Assembly (NCBI RefSeq): GCF_023634805.2 | Contig: NZ_CP106881.1 | Span: forward strand, 124,001-188,000 | Length of the DNA stretch: 64,000 bases | DNA from: Comamonas endophytica | Lineage (GTDB): Bacteria > Pseudomonadota > Gammaproteobacteria > Burkholderiales > Burkholderiaceae_C | Direction of reading: 5' to 3' | Program-made: the position numbers and the translations under genes | The notes under the pieces: model-generated | What the model saw: only the letters and a program-made list of their open reading frames with translations | Databases searched by the model: none | Told to the model about the DNA's origin: nothing | Shown: positions 9,601-21,600 of the stretch, one piece after another | Layout: every line of letters begins with the position of its first letter | Numbering within the stretch: position 1 is the first letter of the stretch

Positions 9601-12600
9601 GTTGCCAGCGTCAGCGCGGCATTGGCCGCCACGCCGGCAAACGTGCCGGTGACCACGGCCGGCACCGCCGCCGTCAGGTCGTCCTCGTCCACCTGGATCA
9701 GTGCACGGGTGTTGGCCACCGGCGCCGCCACCAGGCTGGCGGCATCGTTGCCGCTCACGTCCTGGATGGCGCTGGCGTCATTGCCGGCCGTGGGATCGGT
9801 GTAGCCCACCGTCACCACCGAACCGGCGGCCACGGCGCCGGCCAGCGTCAGCACCACCGTGCTGCCCGCCACCGCCAGGCTGCTCACCGCCACCGGCGCG
9901 CCGTTGACGTTCACCACGAAGCTGCCCACGCCCGGCGGCGTGCCCAGGGCTTCGTCATAGGTCAGGGTTAAGGTGGCGCCGGTGACGCTTGCGCCCTGCA
10001 ATACCGGCGCCTGGGTGTCGAGCACCGGCACGCCGGTGCGCGTGGCGCTGTCGTTGCCGGCCAGATCCTGGATCGCATTGGCGTCGTTGCCCGCGGTGGG
10101 ATCGGTATAGCCCAGCGTGACGGTGGAGCCATTGGCGATCGGCTGGGCCAGCGCCAGCACGACGCTGCTGCCGGAAACGCTCACCCCGGTGACCGCGACC
10201 GCCGTGCCGTTGGCATTCACCACGAAGCTGCCGGCTGCGGGCAGGCGCACCGCATCTAGCGCTTCGCTGTAGGTCAGCACCAGCGTGGCGCCGCCGGGGC
10301 CGGTCGCCGCCGAGACCAGCGTGGGCGGCGTGATATCGGCCACGAGGCCGGTGCTGCCGTCGAGCGCGTAGCCCGTGCCCTGGTTCAGCGAGATATCGGT
10401 GTAGCTGCCATTGGCCACGCTGATGCTGGGCGGCGTGGCCGTGCCGTCCTGCGTGAAGACCGCCGTCCAGGTGTTGGCATTGACCTGCGTGAAGGCCGAC
10501 AGCGCGCCGCCGGCCAGCGCCACGTCGCTGGCGCTGAACCCGGACACCGCTTCGCTGAACTCGAAGGTCACGGTGGTGGCTTCGCCGCGCGCCAGCAGCA
10601 GGTCGGAGGCGGTGATGCGCAGCGTGGGCGGCGTCGTGTCCGTTGAAGGCACGGTGTTCACAACGGCCTGGGGCGCCAGGCTGGCCGCGTCGTTGCCGGC
10701 GAGGTCCTGGATCGCATTGGCATCGTTGCCGGCGCCCGGATCGTTGTAGGCCAGCGTCACGCTGTCGCCGAACACCACCGCGCCCGCCAGGCCCAGCACC
10801 AGGTTGTTGCCGGAGGCCGACACCCGGCTGACCCCCACCAGGCTGCCATTGATGCGCACCTCGAAGGCGCCGGCGGCCGGCAGGTTCGCGGGGTCCAGTG
10901 CCTCGCTGTAGGCCAGCGTGAGCTGGATGCCGGCGGCGTTGGTCGAGATCGACTGCAGCTGCGGCGGCGTGATGTCGGCCGTCAGGCCCGTGGCGGCGTC
11001 GAGCGTGTAGCCCGTGCCGGGATTCGAAGCCAGGTCGGTGTAGCTGCCCGCGGCCACGCTCAGGCTGGGCTGGGTCGCCGTGCCGTCCTGGGTGAAGGTC
11101 GCCGTCCAGGTGCTGGCATCGACCTGGGCAAAGCCCGAGAGCGTGCCGCCCTGCACTGCGACGTCGCCCTGCGCGAAGCCGCTGACGGCTTCGCTGAAGC
11201 GGAAGGTCACCGCCGTGGCCTCGCCGCTGGCCAATGCCAGGTCGGCAGCCGTGATCAGCAGCGTGGGCGGCGCGATGTCCGCGCTCAGGCCCTGCGCGCC
11301 ATCGAGCGTGTAGCCGGTGCCCGGGTTCAGCGCGATGTCGGTATAGGCGCCACTGGCCACGGCGATGCTGGGCTGGGTGCTGCCGCCATCCTGCGTGAAG
11401 GTGGCGCTCCAGGTGGTGGCATCGAGCTGCATGAAGGAGCCGAGCACGCCGCCGGCAACGGCCACGTCGCCTTGCGTGAACCCGGTCACGGGCTCGCTGA
11501 AGACAAAGCGCACCGTGGTGGTCTCGCCACGCGCCAGTTGCAGGTCGTCGGCGCTGATCAGCAGGCTCGGCGCCTGCGTGTCGGGCACGAAATTGGTCAC
11601 GCCGGTGGGCACCAGGCTCAGCGCATCGTTGCCCGCCGCGTCCTGGATGGCGTTGGCATCGTTGCCCGCCGTCGGGTCGGTGTAGGCCACGCTGACCGCG
11701 GCGCCGTGGGTGACGGCCGAAGCCAGCGTCAGCACCACCGTGCTGCCGGCCACGGTGGCGGAGGTCACCGCGACCGGCGCGCCGTTCACATTGACGGCGA
11801 AGTTGCCGGCGGCCGGCGGGCGCTGCACGTCCAGCGCCTCGTCGTAGCGCAGCACCAGCTGCGTGCCGTCGGTGCTGGTGGTGGCCGAGACGAAGGCCGG
11901 CGGCGTGGTGTCGGGCACGGTGTTGCTGACGACGGTGGCCGGCAGGCTGGCGGCGTCATTGCCCGCCGCATCCTGGACCGCCGCCACGTCATTGCCCGCG
12001 CTCGGATCGGCATAGGCCACCGTGACGGTGGCGCCGTTGGCTACCGGCGTGGCCAGCGTCAGCACCACGCTGCTGCCGGCAACGGCCGCGGCCGTCACCG
12101 TGACCGGTGTGCCGTTCACATTGACCACGAAACTGCCGGCCGCGGGGGCATTGAGCGCGTCGAGCGCCTCGCTGTAGTTCAGCACCAGCGTGCCGCCGTC
12201 GGCGCTGGTGGCCGCCGAGACAAAGGCCGGCGGCGTGGTGTCGGGCACGATGTTGCTCACGTTCGTGACCGGCAGGCTGGCCGCGTCGTTGCCGGCCGCA
12301 TCCTGGATGGCGGCGGCATCGTTGCCCGCGCTGGGGTCGGCGTAGGCGACGGTCACGGCCGCGCCGTTGGGCACCGCCGTCTCCAGCACAAGCACCACCG
12401 CGTTGCCGGAAATGGCCGTGCCCGTCACCGCCACCGCCGCCCCGTTGACGTTGACCACGAAGCTGCCAGCCGCCGGAGGATTGGCGCCGTCCAGCGCTTC
12501 GTCGTAGCTCAGCACCAGCGTGCTGCCATCCCTGCTCGTCGCGGCCGAGACGAAGGCCGGCGGCGTGGTGTCGGGCACGATATTGCTCACGCCGGTGGCC

Positions 12601-15600
12601 GCGAAGCTGGCGGCATCGTTGCCCGCCGCATCCTGGACGGCGCCGGCATCGTTGCCAGCCGTGGGATCGGTGTAGGCGACGGTGACCGCGGCGCCGTTGG
12701 CCACCGGGGTGGCCAGGGTCAACTGCACGCTGCTGCCCACCACGGCGACCCCGGTCACCGCCACCGCCGCGCCATTGACATTGACGGCAAAGGCCGCCGC
12801 CGGCGGCGGATTGCCCGCATCCAGGGCTTCGTTGAAGGCCAGCACCAGTGCGGCGCCGTCGGCCGTGGTCACGGCAGAGACAAAGGCTGGCGCGGTGGTG
12901 TCCGGCACCGTGTTGTTGACGGCCACCGGCGCCAGGCTGGCCGCATCGTTTCCGGCGGCGTCCTGGACCGCCTCGAGGTCGTCGAGCGCAGTGGGATCGG
13001 CATAGCCGACGCTGACCACGGCGCCATTGGCGACCCGCGCGGCCAGCGCCAACACCACGCTGTTGCCCGCGACGGCCACGCCGGTCACCGCGACGATGGC
13101 ACCGTTCACGTTGACGACGAAGCTGCCCGCCGGCGGCGGGTTGGCGCCATCCAGCGCCTCGCTGTAGCTCAGCACCAGGCTGGCGCCGTCCGTGCCGGTC
13201 ACGGCCGAGACGAGCACCGGCGCGGTGGTGTCGGGCACCGTGTTGTCGACCGGGACCGGCGCGAAGCCGGCCGCATCGTTGCCGGCCAGGTCCTGGATGG
13301 CGCTGGCGTCATTGCCCGCCGTGGGATCGGTGTATCCGACGCTGACCACGGCGCCATGGGCCACGGGGGCCCCGAGGCCCAGCACCACGGTGTTTCCGGC
13401 GATGCCTACGCTGTTCACCGCCACAGCCGCACCATTGACGGTGACGGCAAAGCTGCCGGCCAGCGGCGGATTCGCCGCGTCGAGCGCCTCGTTGTAGCTG
13501 AGCACCAGGCTCGCGCCATCGGCGCTGGTGGCGGCGGAGACCAGCAGCGGAGCGCTGGTGTCGGGCACCATGTTGTTCACGCCGGTTTCGGGCAGGCTCG
13601 GCGCATCGTTGCCGGCCGGGTCCTGGATGGCGCTGGCGTCATTGCCGCTCGTCGGGTCGGTATACCCCACCGTGACCGCCGCGCCATGGGCCACCGGGCT
13701 GGCCAGCGCCAGCACCACGCTGCTGCCGGCCACGCTCACGCCGGTCACGGCGACGGGCGCGCCATTGACATTGACCACGAAAGCGCTGGCGGAGGGCAGA
13801 TTGGCGGCATCCAGCGCCTCGCTGTAGATCAGCACCAGCGAGGCGCCGTCGGCGCTGGTGACGGCCGAGACGAATGTCGGGGCGGTACCGTCGGGCACCG
13901 TGTTGGTCACGCCGGTCTCCGCCAGGCTCGCAGCGTCGTTGCCGGCGGCATCCTGGATCGCGCTGGCGTCGTTGCCTGCGGTGGGGTCGGCGTAGGCCAC
14001 CGTCACCGCGGCGCCATTCGTCACCGCGGTGGCCAGCGTCAGCACCACGCTGTCGCCCGACACCGCCACCGCGCTGACCGGCACGGCCACGCCGTTGGAA
14101 TTGACCACAAAGCTGCCGGCAGCCGGCGGATTCGCTGGATCCAGCGCTTCGTCATAGCGCAGCACCAGCGTTGCGCCATCGGCGCTGGTCTGGGCCGAGA
14201 CGAATGTGGGCGCCACGGTGTCGGGCACCAGATTCGCCACGCTGGTGGCGGTCAGGCTGGCGGCATCGTTGCCGGCATCGTCCTGGATCGCGCTGGCATC
14301 GTCACCCGCCGAGGGGTCCGCATAGGCGACGGTGACCACTGCGCCATGGGACACCGGGGTCGCCAGCGTCAGCACCACGTCGGTTCCGATCACGGCCACT
14401 GCCGTGACCGGCACCGCCGCGCCATTCACATTGACCACGAAACTTCCCGCCGCCGGGGGATTGGCCGCATCCAGCGTTTCGTCATAGCTCAGCACCAGCG
14501 TGGCACCGTCGGCGCTGGTGGTGGCCGAGACAAAGGTCGGGGTCAGGCCGTCGGGCACCAGGTTGTTCACGCCGGTTTCGGCCAGGCTGGCGGCGTCATT
14601 GCCCGCCGCGTCCTGGGTGGCATTGGCATCGTCGTCCGGCGTGGGATCGTCATAGGCCACCGTCACCGGCTGGCCGTTGGCCACCGCGGTGGCCAGCGTC
14701 AGGACCACCGTGCTGCCGATGACGGCCACGGCGGTCACGGCAACGGGGCTGCCCGCGACGTTGACGGTGAAGTCGCCCCCAGCGGGCGGATTGGCCGCAT
14801 CGAGCGCACCGTCGTAGGTCAGAACCAGCGAGCCGCCGTCGGCGCTGGTGGCGGCCGAGACGAATGCCGGCGGCGTCACATCGGGCACGAGGTTGCTGAC
14901 GCTGGTCGGCGGCAGGCTGGCCGCGTCATTGCCGGCAGTGTCCTGGATGGCATTGGCATCGTTGCCCGTGCTCGGATCGGTATAGGCCACGGTGACCGCG
15001 GCGCCATGGGCCACCGGGCTGGCCAGCGCCAGCACCACGCTGCTGCCGGCCACGCTCACGCCGGTCACCGCGACCGGCGTGCCATCGACGTTGACCACGA
15101 AAGCGCCAATGGCGGGCGGATTCGCCGCATCCAGCCCCTCGCTGTAGGTCAGCACCAGCGATGCGCCATCGGTGCTCGTCGCGGCCGAGACGAAAGATGG
15201 CGCCAGGCTGTCGGGCACGGTGTTCAGCACCGCGACGCCGTTCAGGGCCGCCGCGTCGTTGCCAGCCATGTCCTGGATGGCGCGGACGTCGTTGGCCGGC
15301 GAAGGATCGGCATAGCCCACGGTGACCGAGGCGCCATGGGGTACCGGCGCCGCCAGCGTCAGCAGCACCGCGTTGCCGACCACCGCCACGGCGCTCACGG
15401 CCACGGCGGAGCCATTGACGTTGACCGTGAAACTCGCCGCCTCGGGGGCGTTCAGCGCATCCAGCGCCTCGTTGTAGCTCAGCTGCAGCGTGCTGCCGTC
15501 GGCGCTGGTCTGGGCCGAGACAAGGGTCGGCGCCGTGGTGTCCGGCACCCGGTTGCTCACGCCGGTGGCCGGCAGGCTGGCCGCATCGTTGCCGGCCGCG

Positions 15601-18600
15601 TCCTGGATGGCATTGCCATCGTTGCCTGGCGTCGGGTCGGCATAGGCCACGGTCACCGGCGCACCATTTGGCACGGAGCTGGCCAGCGTCAATACCACGC
15701 TGCTGCCCGCAATGGCCGCGGCCGTCACCGTGACCGGCACGCCGTTGACGTTCACCGCAAAGCTGCCCGGCGCGGGCGCATCGAGCGCATCCAGCGCCTC
15801 GCTGTAGGTCAGCACCAGCGTCGCGCCATCGGCACTGGTCGCGGCGGAGACGAACACCGGGGCGGTGGTGTCGGGCACCAGGTTCTGCACGCCCGTGACG
15901 GGCAGGCTGGCGGCATCGTTGCCGGCCGCGTCCTGGATGGCGCCGATGTCGTTGTCCACGCTGGGATCGTTGTAGGCAACGCTGACCGCCGCCCCATTGG
16001 CCACCGCCGTTGCCAGGGTCAGCACCACGCTGCTGCCCGCCACGGCAACGCCCGTCACGGCCACCGCCGCGCCATTGACGTTGACCACGAACGCGCCTGC
16101 TGTGGGCGGGTTGCCCGCATCCAGCGCTTCGCTGTAGCGCAGCTGCAGCGTGCTGCCATCGGCGCTGGTCTGGGCCGATAGGAACACCGGCGCGCTGGTG
16201 TCGGGCACCAGGTTGTTCACGCTGGTCTGCGCCAGGCTGGCCGCGTCGTTGCCGGCCGCATCCTGGATCGCGCTGCCGTCATTGCCCGTCGACGGGTCGG
16301 CATAGGCCACCGTCACCGCGGCGCCGCTGGGGACCGGGCCGGCCAAGGCCAGCAGCAGGACGTTGCCCGCCACGCTCACGCCGCTGACCGCCACCGCCGT
16401 GCCGTTCACGGTCACGGCAAAGCTGCCGGGCGCGGGAAGGTTGATGTCGTCGAGCGCTTCGCTGTAGCTCAGCTGCAGCGTGCCGCCGTCGGGGCTGGTC
16501 ACGGCCGAGACAAACACCGGCGCGGTGGTGTCCGGCACCGCGTTGACCACGGCCACGTCCACCAGGCTGGCCGCGTCGTTGCCGGCCGCGTCCTGGATCG
16601 CATTGCCGTCGTCGTCCGCGGTGGGATCGGTGTAGCTCACGCTCACGGCGGCGCCATGGGCGACCGGGCTGCCCAGGGTCAGCACGACGGTGCTGCCGTC
16701 GACGGTGACCGCGGTCACCGGCAGCGCAGCGCCGCCCGCGCTCACGGCAAAGCTCGCCGCCGCGGGCGGGTTGGCCGCATCGAGCGCGCCGTCATAGGTC
16801 AGCACCAGGCTGGCGCCATCGGCGCTGGTCACGGCCGAGACGAAAACCGGCGCCGTGGTGTCGGGCACCATGTTGCTCACGGCGGTCTCCGCCAAGCTGG
16901 CCGCATCGTTGCCTGCCGCATCCTGGATGGCGCTGGCATCGTTGCTGACCGTTGGGTCGGCATAGGCCACGGTGACCGCGGCGCCGTTCGCGACCGGCTC
17001 CACAAGGCGCAGCACCACCGTGCCGTCGCTCACGCTGACCATGCTCACCGCCACCGGCGAGCCATTGACACGCACCACGAAACTGCTTGCAGCGGGCGGA
17101 TTGGCCGCGTCCAGCGGCTCGCTGTAGTTCAACGCCAACGTGAGGCCATCGGCGCTGGTGGCTGCCGACACGAACACCGGAGGGGTGCTGTCGGGCACCG
17201 TGTTGTCGACGCCGGTCGGCGCCAGGCTGGCGGCGTCATTGCCCGCCATGTCCTGGATCGCGCCAGCGTCGTTGCCGGACGTCGGATCGGCGTAGGCCAC
17301 CGTGACCACCGCGCCGTTGGCCACCGGCGCCGCCAGGATCAGCTGCACGCTGCTGCCCGACACGCTGACCGCCGTCACCGCCACCGCGGCGCCGTCGACG
17401 GTGACCGCGAAGGCATCGGCGGCCGGCGGGTTGGCGGCGTCCAGCGCCTCGCTGTAGTTCAGCTGCAGCGTCGTGCCGTCGGCGCTGGTCCGGGCGGAAA
17501 CGAAATTCGGTGCCACGGTATCGGGCACCAGATTGTCGACGCTGATGGCCACCAGGCTGACCGCATCGTTGCCGGCCGCATCCTGGATGGCGCTGGTGTC
17601 GTTGCCCGCCGTGGGATCGGCGTATGCCACCGTGACCGTTGCGCCGTTGGCAATCGGCGACTGCAGCGTCAGCACCACGCGGTTGCCGGCAATGGCCACT
17701 CCGGTCACTGCCACCAGCGCGCCGTCGGCATTGACGGCGAAGCTGCCCAGCGCCGGCGGAAAGGCGGCATCGAGCGCTTCGTCGTAGGTCAGCACAACGC
17801 TGGCGCCATCCGCACTCGTGGCGGCCGAGACGAAGGTCGGCGTGATGCCGTCGGGCACGAGGTTGTTCACGCCGGTTTCCGCGAGGCTGGACGCATCGTT
17901 GCCGTCCGGGTCCTGCACCGCGCCCGGGTCGCCGGCGCCGGGAGCGTTGTAGGCCACGGTCACGCGGGCGCCACTGGGCACGGGAGTTTCCAGCGCCAGC
18001 AGGACCCTGTTGCCTGACACGAAAAGGCTGCGAAAGCCCACCGCCGCGCCGTTGACCCGGACCACGAAATGGGAGGCGTCCGGGGGATTGACCGCATCCA
18101 GCGCCTTGTCATAGGTCAGCGTCAGCTCGCTGCCGTCGGCGTTGGTGGCGGCCGAGACGAACACCGGCGGCTCGAGGTCGGGAACGAGGTTGCTGACGTT
18201 CGTCGTCGGCAGGCTGGCCGCGTCGTTGCCGGCCGCATCCTGGATCGCGGCCGCGTCATTGCCTGGCGTGAGGTCGGTATAGGACACGGTCACCGCCGCG
18301 CCGTGCGCCACCGGAGTCTGCAGCGCCAGCACCACGGTGCTGCCGACGGTCGACACGCCCGCCACGGCCACCGCCGCGCCGTTGACGGTGACGACGAAGG
18401 CGCTTGCCGGGGGCGGGCTGGCGGGGTCCAGCGTTTCGCTGTAGCCAAGCACCAGCGTGCTGCCGTCGGTACTGGTGGCGGCCGAGACGAAGGCCGGCGC
18501 GGTGGTGTCGGGCACCAGGTTGGTGACGCCGGTCTGCGCCAGGCTGGCCGCATCGTTGCCGGCGGCGTCCTGGACCGCGTCGGGATCGTTGCCCGGCGTG

Positions 18601-21600
18601 GCATCGGCATAGGCCACGGTGACCGTGGCGCCGTGGGCGACGGCGGCGGCGAGCGTCAGCACCACGCTGCGGCCATCGACCGACACGGCAGCGACAGGCA
18701 CGGCCACCCCATCGACGGTGACGGAGAAGCGGACGGCTTCGGGCAGATTGGACGCATCCAGCGCTTCGCTGTAGGTCAGCACCAGCGCGGCGCCGTCTTC
18801 GCTGGTCACGGCGGACACGAAGACCGGCGCGCCGCTGTCGGGCACCCGGTTGTCGACGCCGGTCTCGGGCAGGCTGGCGGCATCGTTGCCCGCCGCATCC
18901 TGGATGGCATTGCCGTCGTTGCCCGCGGACGGGTCGGCATAGGCCACCGTGACCGCCGCGCCATGGGCCACCGGCGCCTGCAGCGTCAGCACCACGGCGC
19001 TGCCGGCCACGGCCACGCCGGTCACCACGGCCGCCGTGCCGTTGACGTTGACGGCAAAGCTGCCGGCGGCCGGCGGGTTGGACGCATCGAGCAGATCGTC
19101 GTATTCGAGCACCAGCGTGCGGCCGTCGGTGCTGGTCGCGGCCGAGACGAACACCGGGGGCGAGACGTCGGCGACGATGTTGCTCGCATTGGTGGCCGGC
19201 AGGCTGGCCGCATCGTTGCCCGCAGCGTCCTGGATGGCATTGCCGTCGTTGCCGGGTGTGGGATCGCCATACGCCACGGTTACCGCCGCGCCGTTCACGA
19301 CCGGCGCCTGCAGCGTCAGCACCACGTCGCTGCCGTCGACGGCAACGCCGGTCACCGCCACCTGGACGCCATCGACGGTGACGACGAATGCGCTGGCCGG
19401 CGGCGGATTGGCCGCATCCAGCGCTTCGCTGTAGCGCAGCTGCAGCGTGCTGCCGTCGGCACTGGTCACGGCCGAGACGAAGGCCGGGGCGCTGCCGTCG
19501 GGCACGGTGTTGTCCACGCCGGTGGGCGCCAGGCTGGCGGCGTCGTTGCCGGCCGCGTCCTGGATGGCGTTGCCGTCGTTGCCCGCGGTCGGGTCGGCAT
19601 AGGCCACGGTGACCGCGGCGCCGTTGGCGACCGGTGTGGCCAGCGTCAGCACCACCGTGCTGCCCGCTATGGCCACGCCCGTCACCGCCACCAAGGCGCC
19701 GCCGATGCTGACCGCAAAGCTGGCCGCGGCCGGCGGATTGGCGGCGTCCAGCGCCTCGTCGTAGGTCAGCACCAGGGTCGCGCCATCGGCGCTGGTCCGG
19801 GCCGAAACGAAGGCCGGCGCCGTGGTATCGGGCACCTGGTTGCTGACGCTGGCCGGCAGCAGGCTGGCCGCATCGTTGCCGGCCGCATCCTGGACGGCGC
19901 TGGCGTCGTTGCCGGCGGTGGGATCGGCGTAGGCCACCGTGACCACGGCGCCATTGACCACCGCAGCCGCCAGCGTCAGCACCACCGTGCTGCCGACTAC
20001 CGCCACGCCCGTCACCGCCACCGCGGCGCCGCCGACGCTGACCGCGAAGCTGGCCGGGGCCGGCGGATTGGCGGCATCCAGCGCCTCGTCGTAGGTCAGC
20101 ACCAGGGTCGCGCCATCGGCGCTGGTGGCGGCCGACACAAAGGTCGGCCTGGTGCCATCGGGCACGAGATTGTTGACCGCGGTCTCGCCCAGGCTGGCGG
20201 CATCGTTGCCGGCGGCGTCCTGGATGGCATTGGCATCGTCGCCGGGCGCGGGGTCGTCGTACGCCACGGTCACCACGGCACCTGCCGTGACCGGGCTGGC
20301 CAGGGTCAGCACCACCGTGCTGCCGGAGACCGCCACGCCCGCGACGGCCACGGGCGCGCCGTTGACATTGACGGCAAAGCTGCCCGCAGCCGGGGGATTG
20401 GCGGCATCCAGAACGTCGTCGTAGGTCAGCACCAGCGTCGCGCCATCGGCGCTCGTCTGGGCCGCGACGAAGGCCGGCGCGGTGCCGTCGGGCACCAGGT
20501 TGCTGACGTTGGTGGGCGGCAGGCTGGCGGCGTCGTTGCCGGCCGCGTCCTGGATGGCACTCGCGTCGTTGCCCGTGCTGGGATCGGCGTATGCCACCGT
20601 CACCGACACGCCATGGGGCACCGGCGCTGCCAGCGTCAGCACCACGCTGCTGCCGGCGACGGCCACACCGGACACCACCACGGCCGCGCCGCCGACGCGG
20701 ACCAGGAACCCGCCCGCAGCGGGCGGGTTGGCGGCATCCAGCGCTTCGTCGTAGGTCAACACCAGCGTCGCGCCATCGGCACTGGTCGCCGCCGACACGA
20801 AGGCCGGCGCGAGGGTGTCGGGCACCGTGTTGTTCACGCCGGTGGCAGCCAGGCTGGCGGCGTCGTTGCCGGCCGCATCCTGGATGGCGTTCGCATCGTC
20901 GCCAGCCGTGGGATCGGCATAGGCCACGGTCACCGCCGCGCCGCTGGGCACCGCGGCGGCCAGCGTCAGCACCACGCTGGCGCCGTCGATAGTCACCGCC
21001 GTCACTGCCACCGGCGCGCCGCCGACGGTGACGGCGAAGCTGCCGGCCGTCGGCGCGCTGGCCGCATCCAGCGGCTCGCTGTAGGTCAGCACCAGCGCCG
21101 CGCCGCTGGCGCTGGTCGCGGCCGACACGAAGGCCGGCGCCGCGGTGTCGGGCACCAGGTTGTCGACGCTGGTCGGCGGCAGGCTGGGCGCGTCGTTGCC
21201 GGCGCCGTCCTGGATCGCGGCCGCGTCGTTGCCCGCGCTGGGATCGGCATAGGCCACCGTGACAGCGGCGCCATTCGGCACGGGCGTGGCCAGCGTCAGC
21301 ACCACGGCGCTGCCTTCGACCACCACCGAGGCCACCGTGGCCGCAGCGCCGTTCACATTGACCGTGAAGCTCCCGGCGGCGGGCGGATTGCCCGCGTCCA
21401 GCGCGCCGTCGTAGCGCAGCACCACGCTGGCGCCATCGGCGCTGGTGGCGGCGGAGACGAAGGCCGGCGGCGTGGTGTCGGGCACCAGGTTGCTGACATT
21501 GGTGGGCGGGAGGCTGGCGGCGTCGTTGCCGGCCGCGTCCTGGATGGCATTGGCGTCGTTGCCGGCCGTGGGATCGGCATAGGCCACGGTCACTGCCGCG

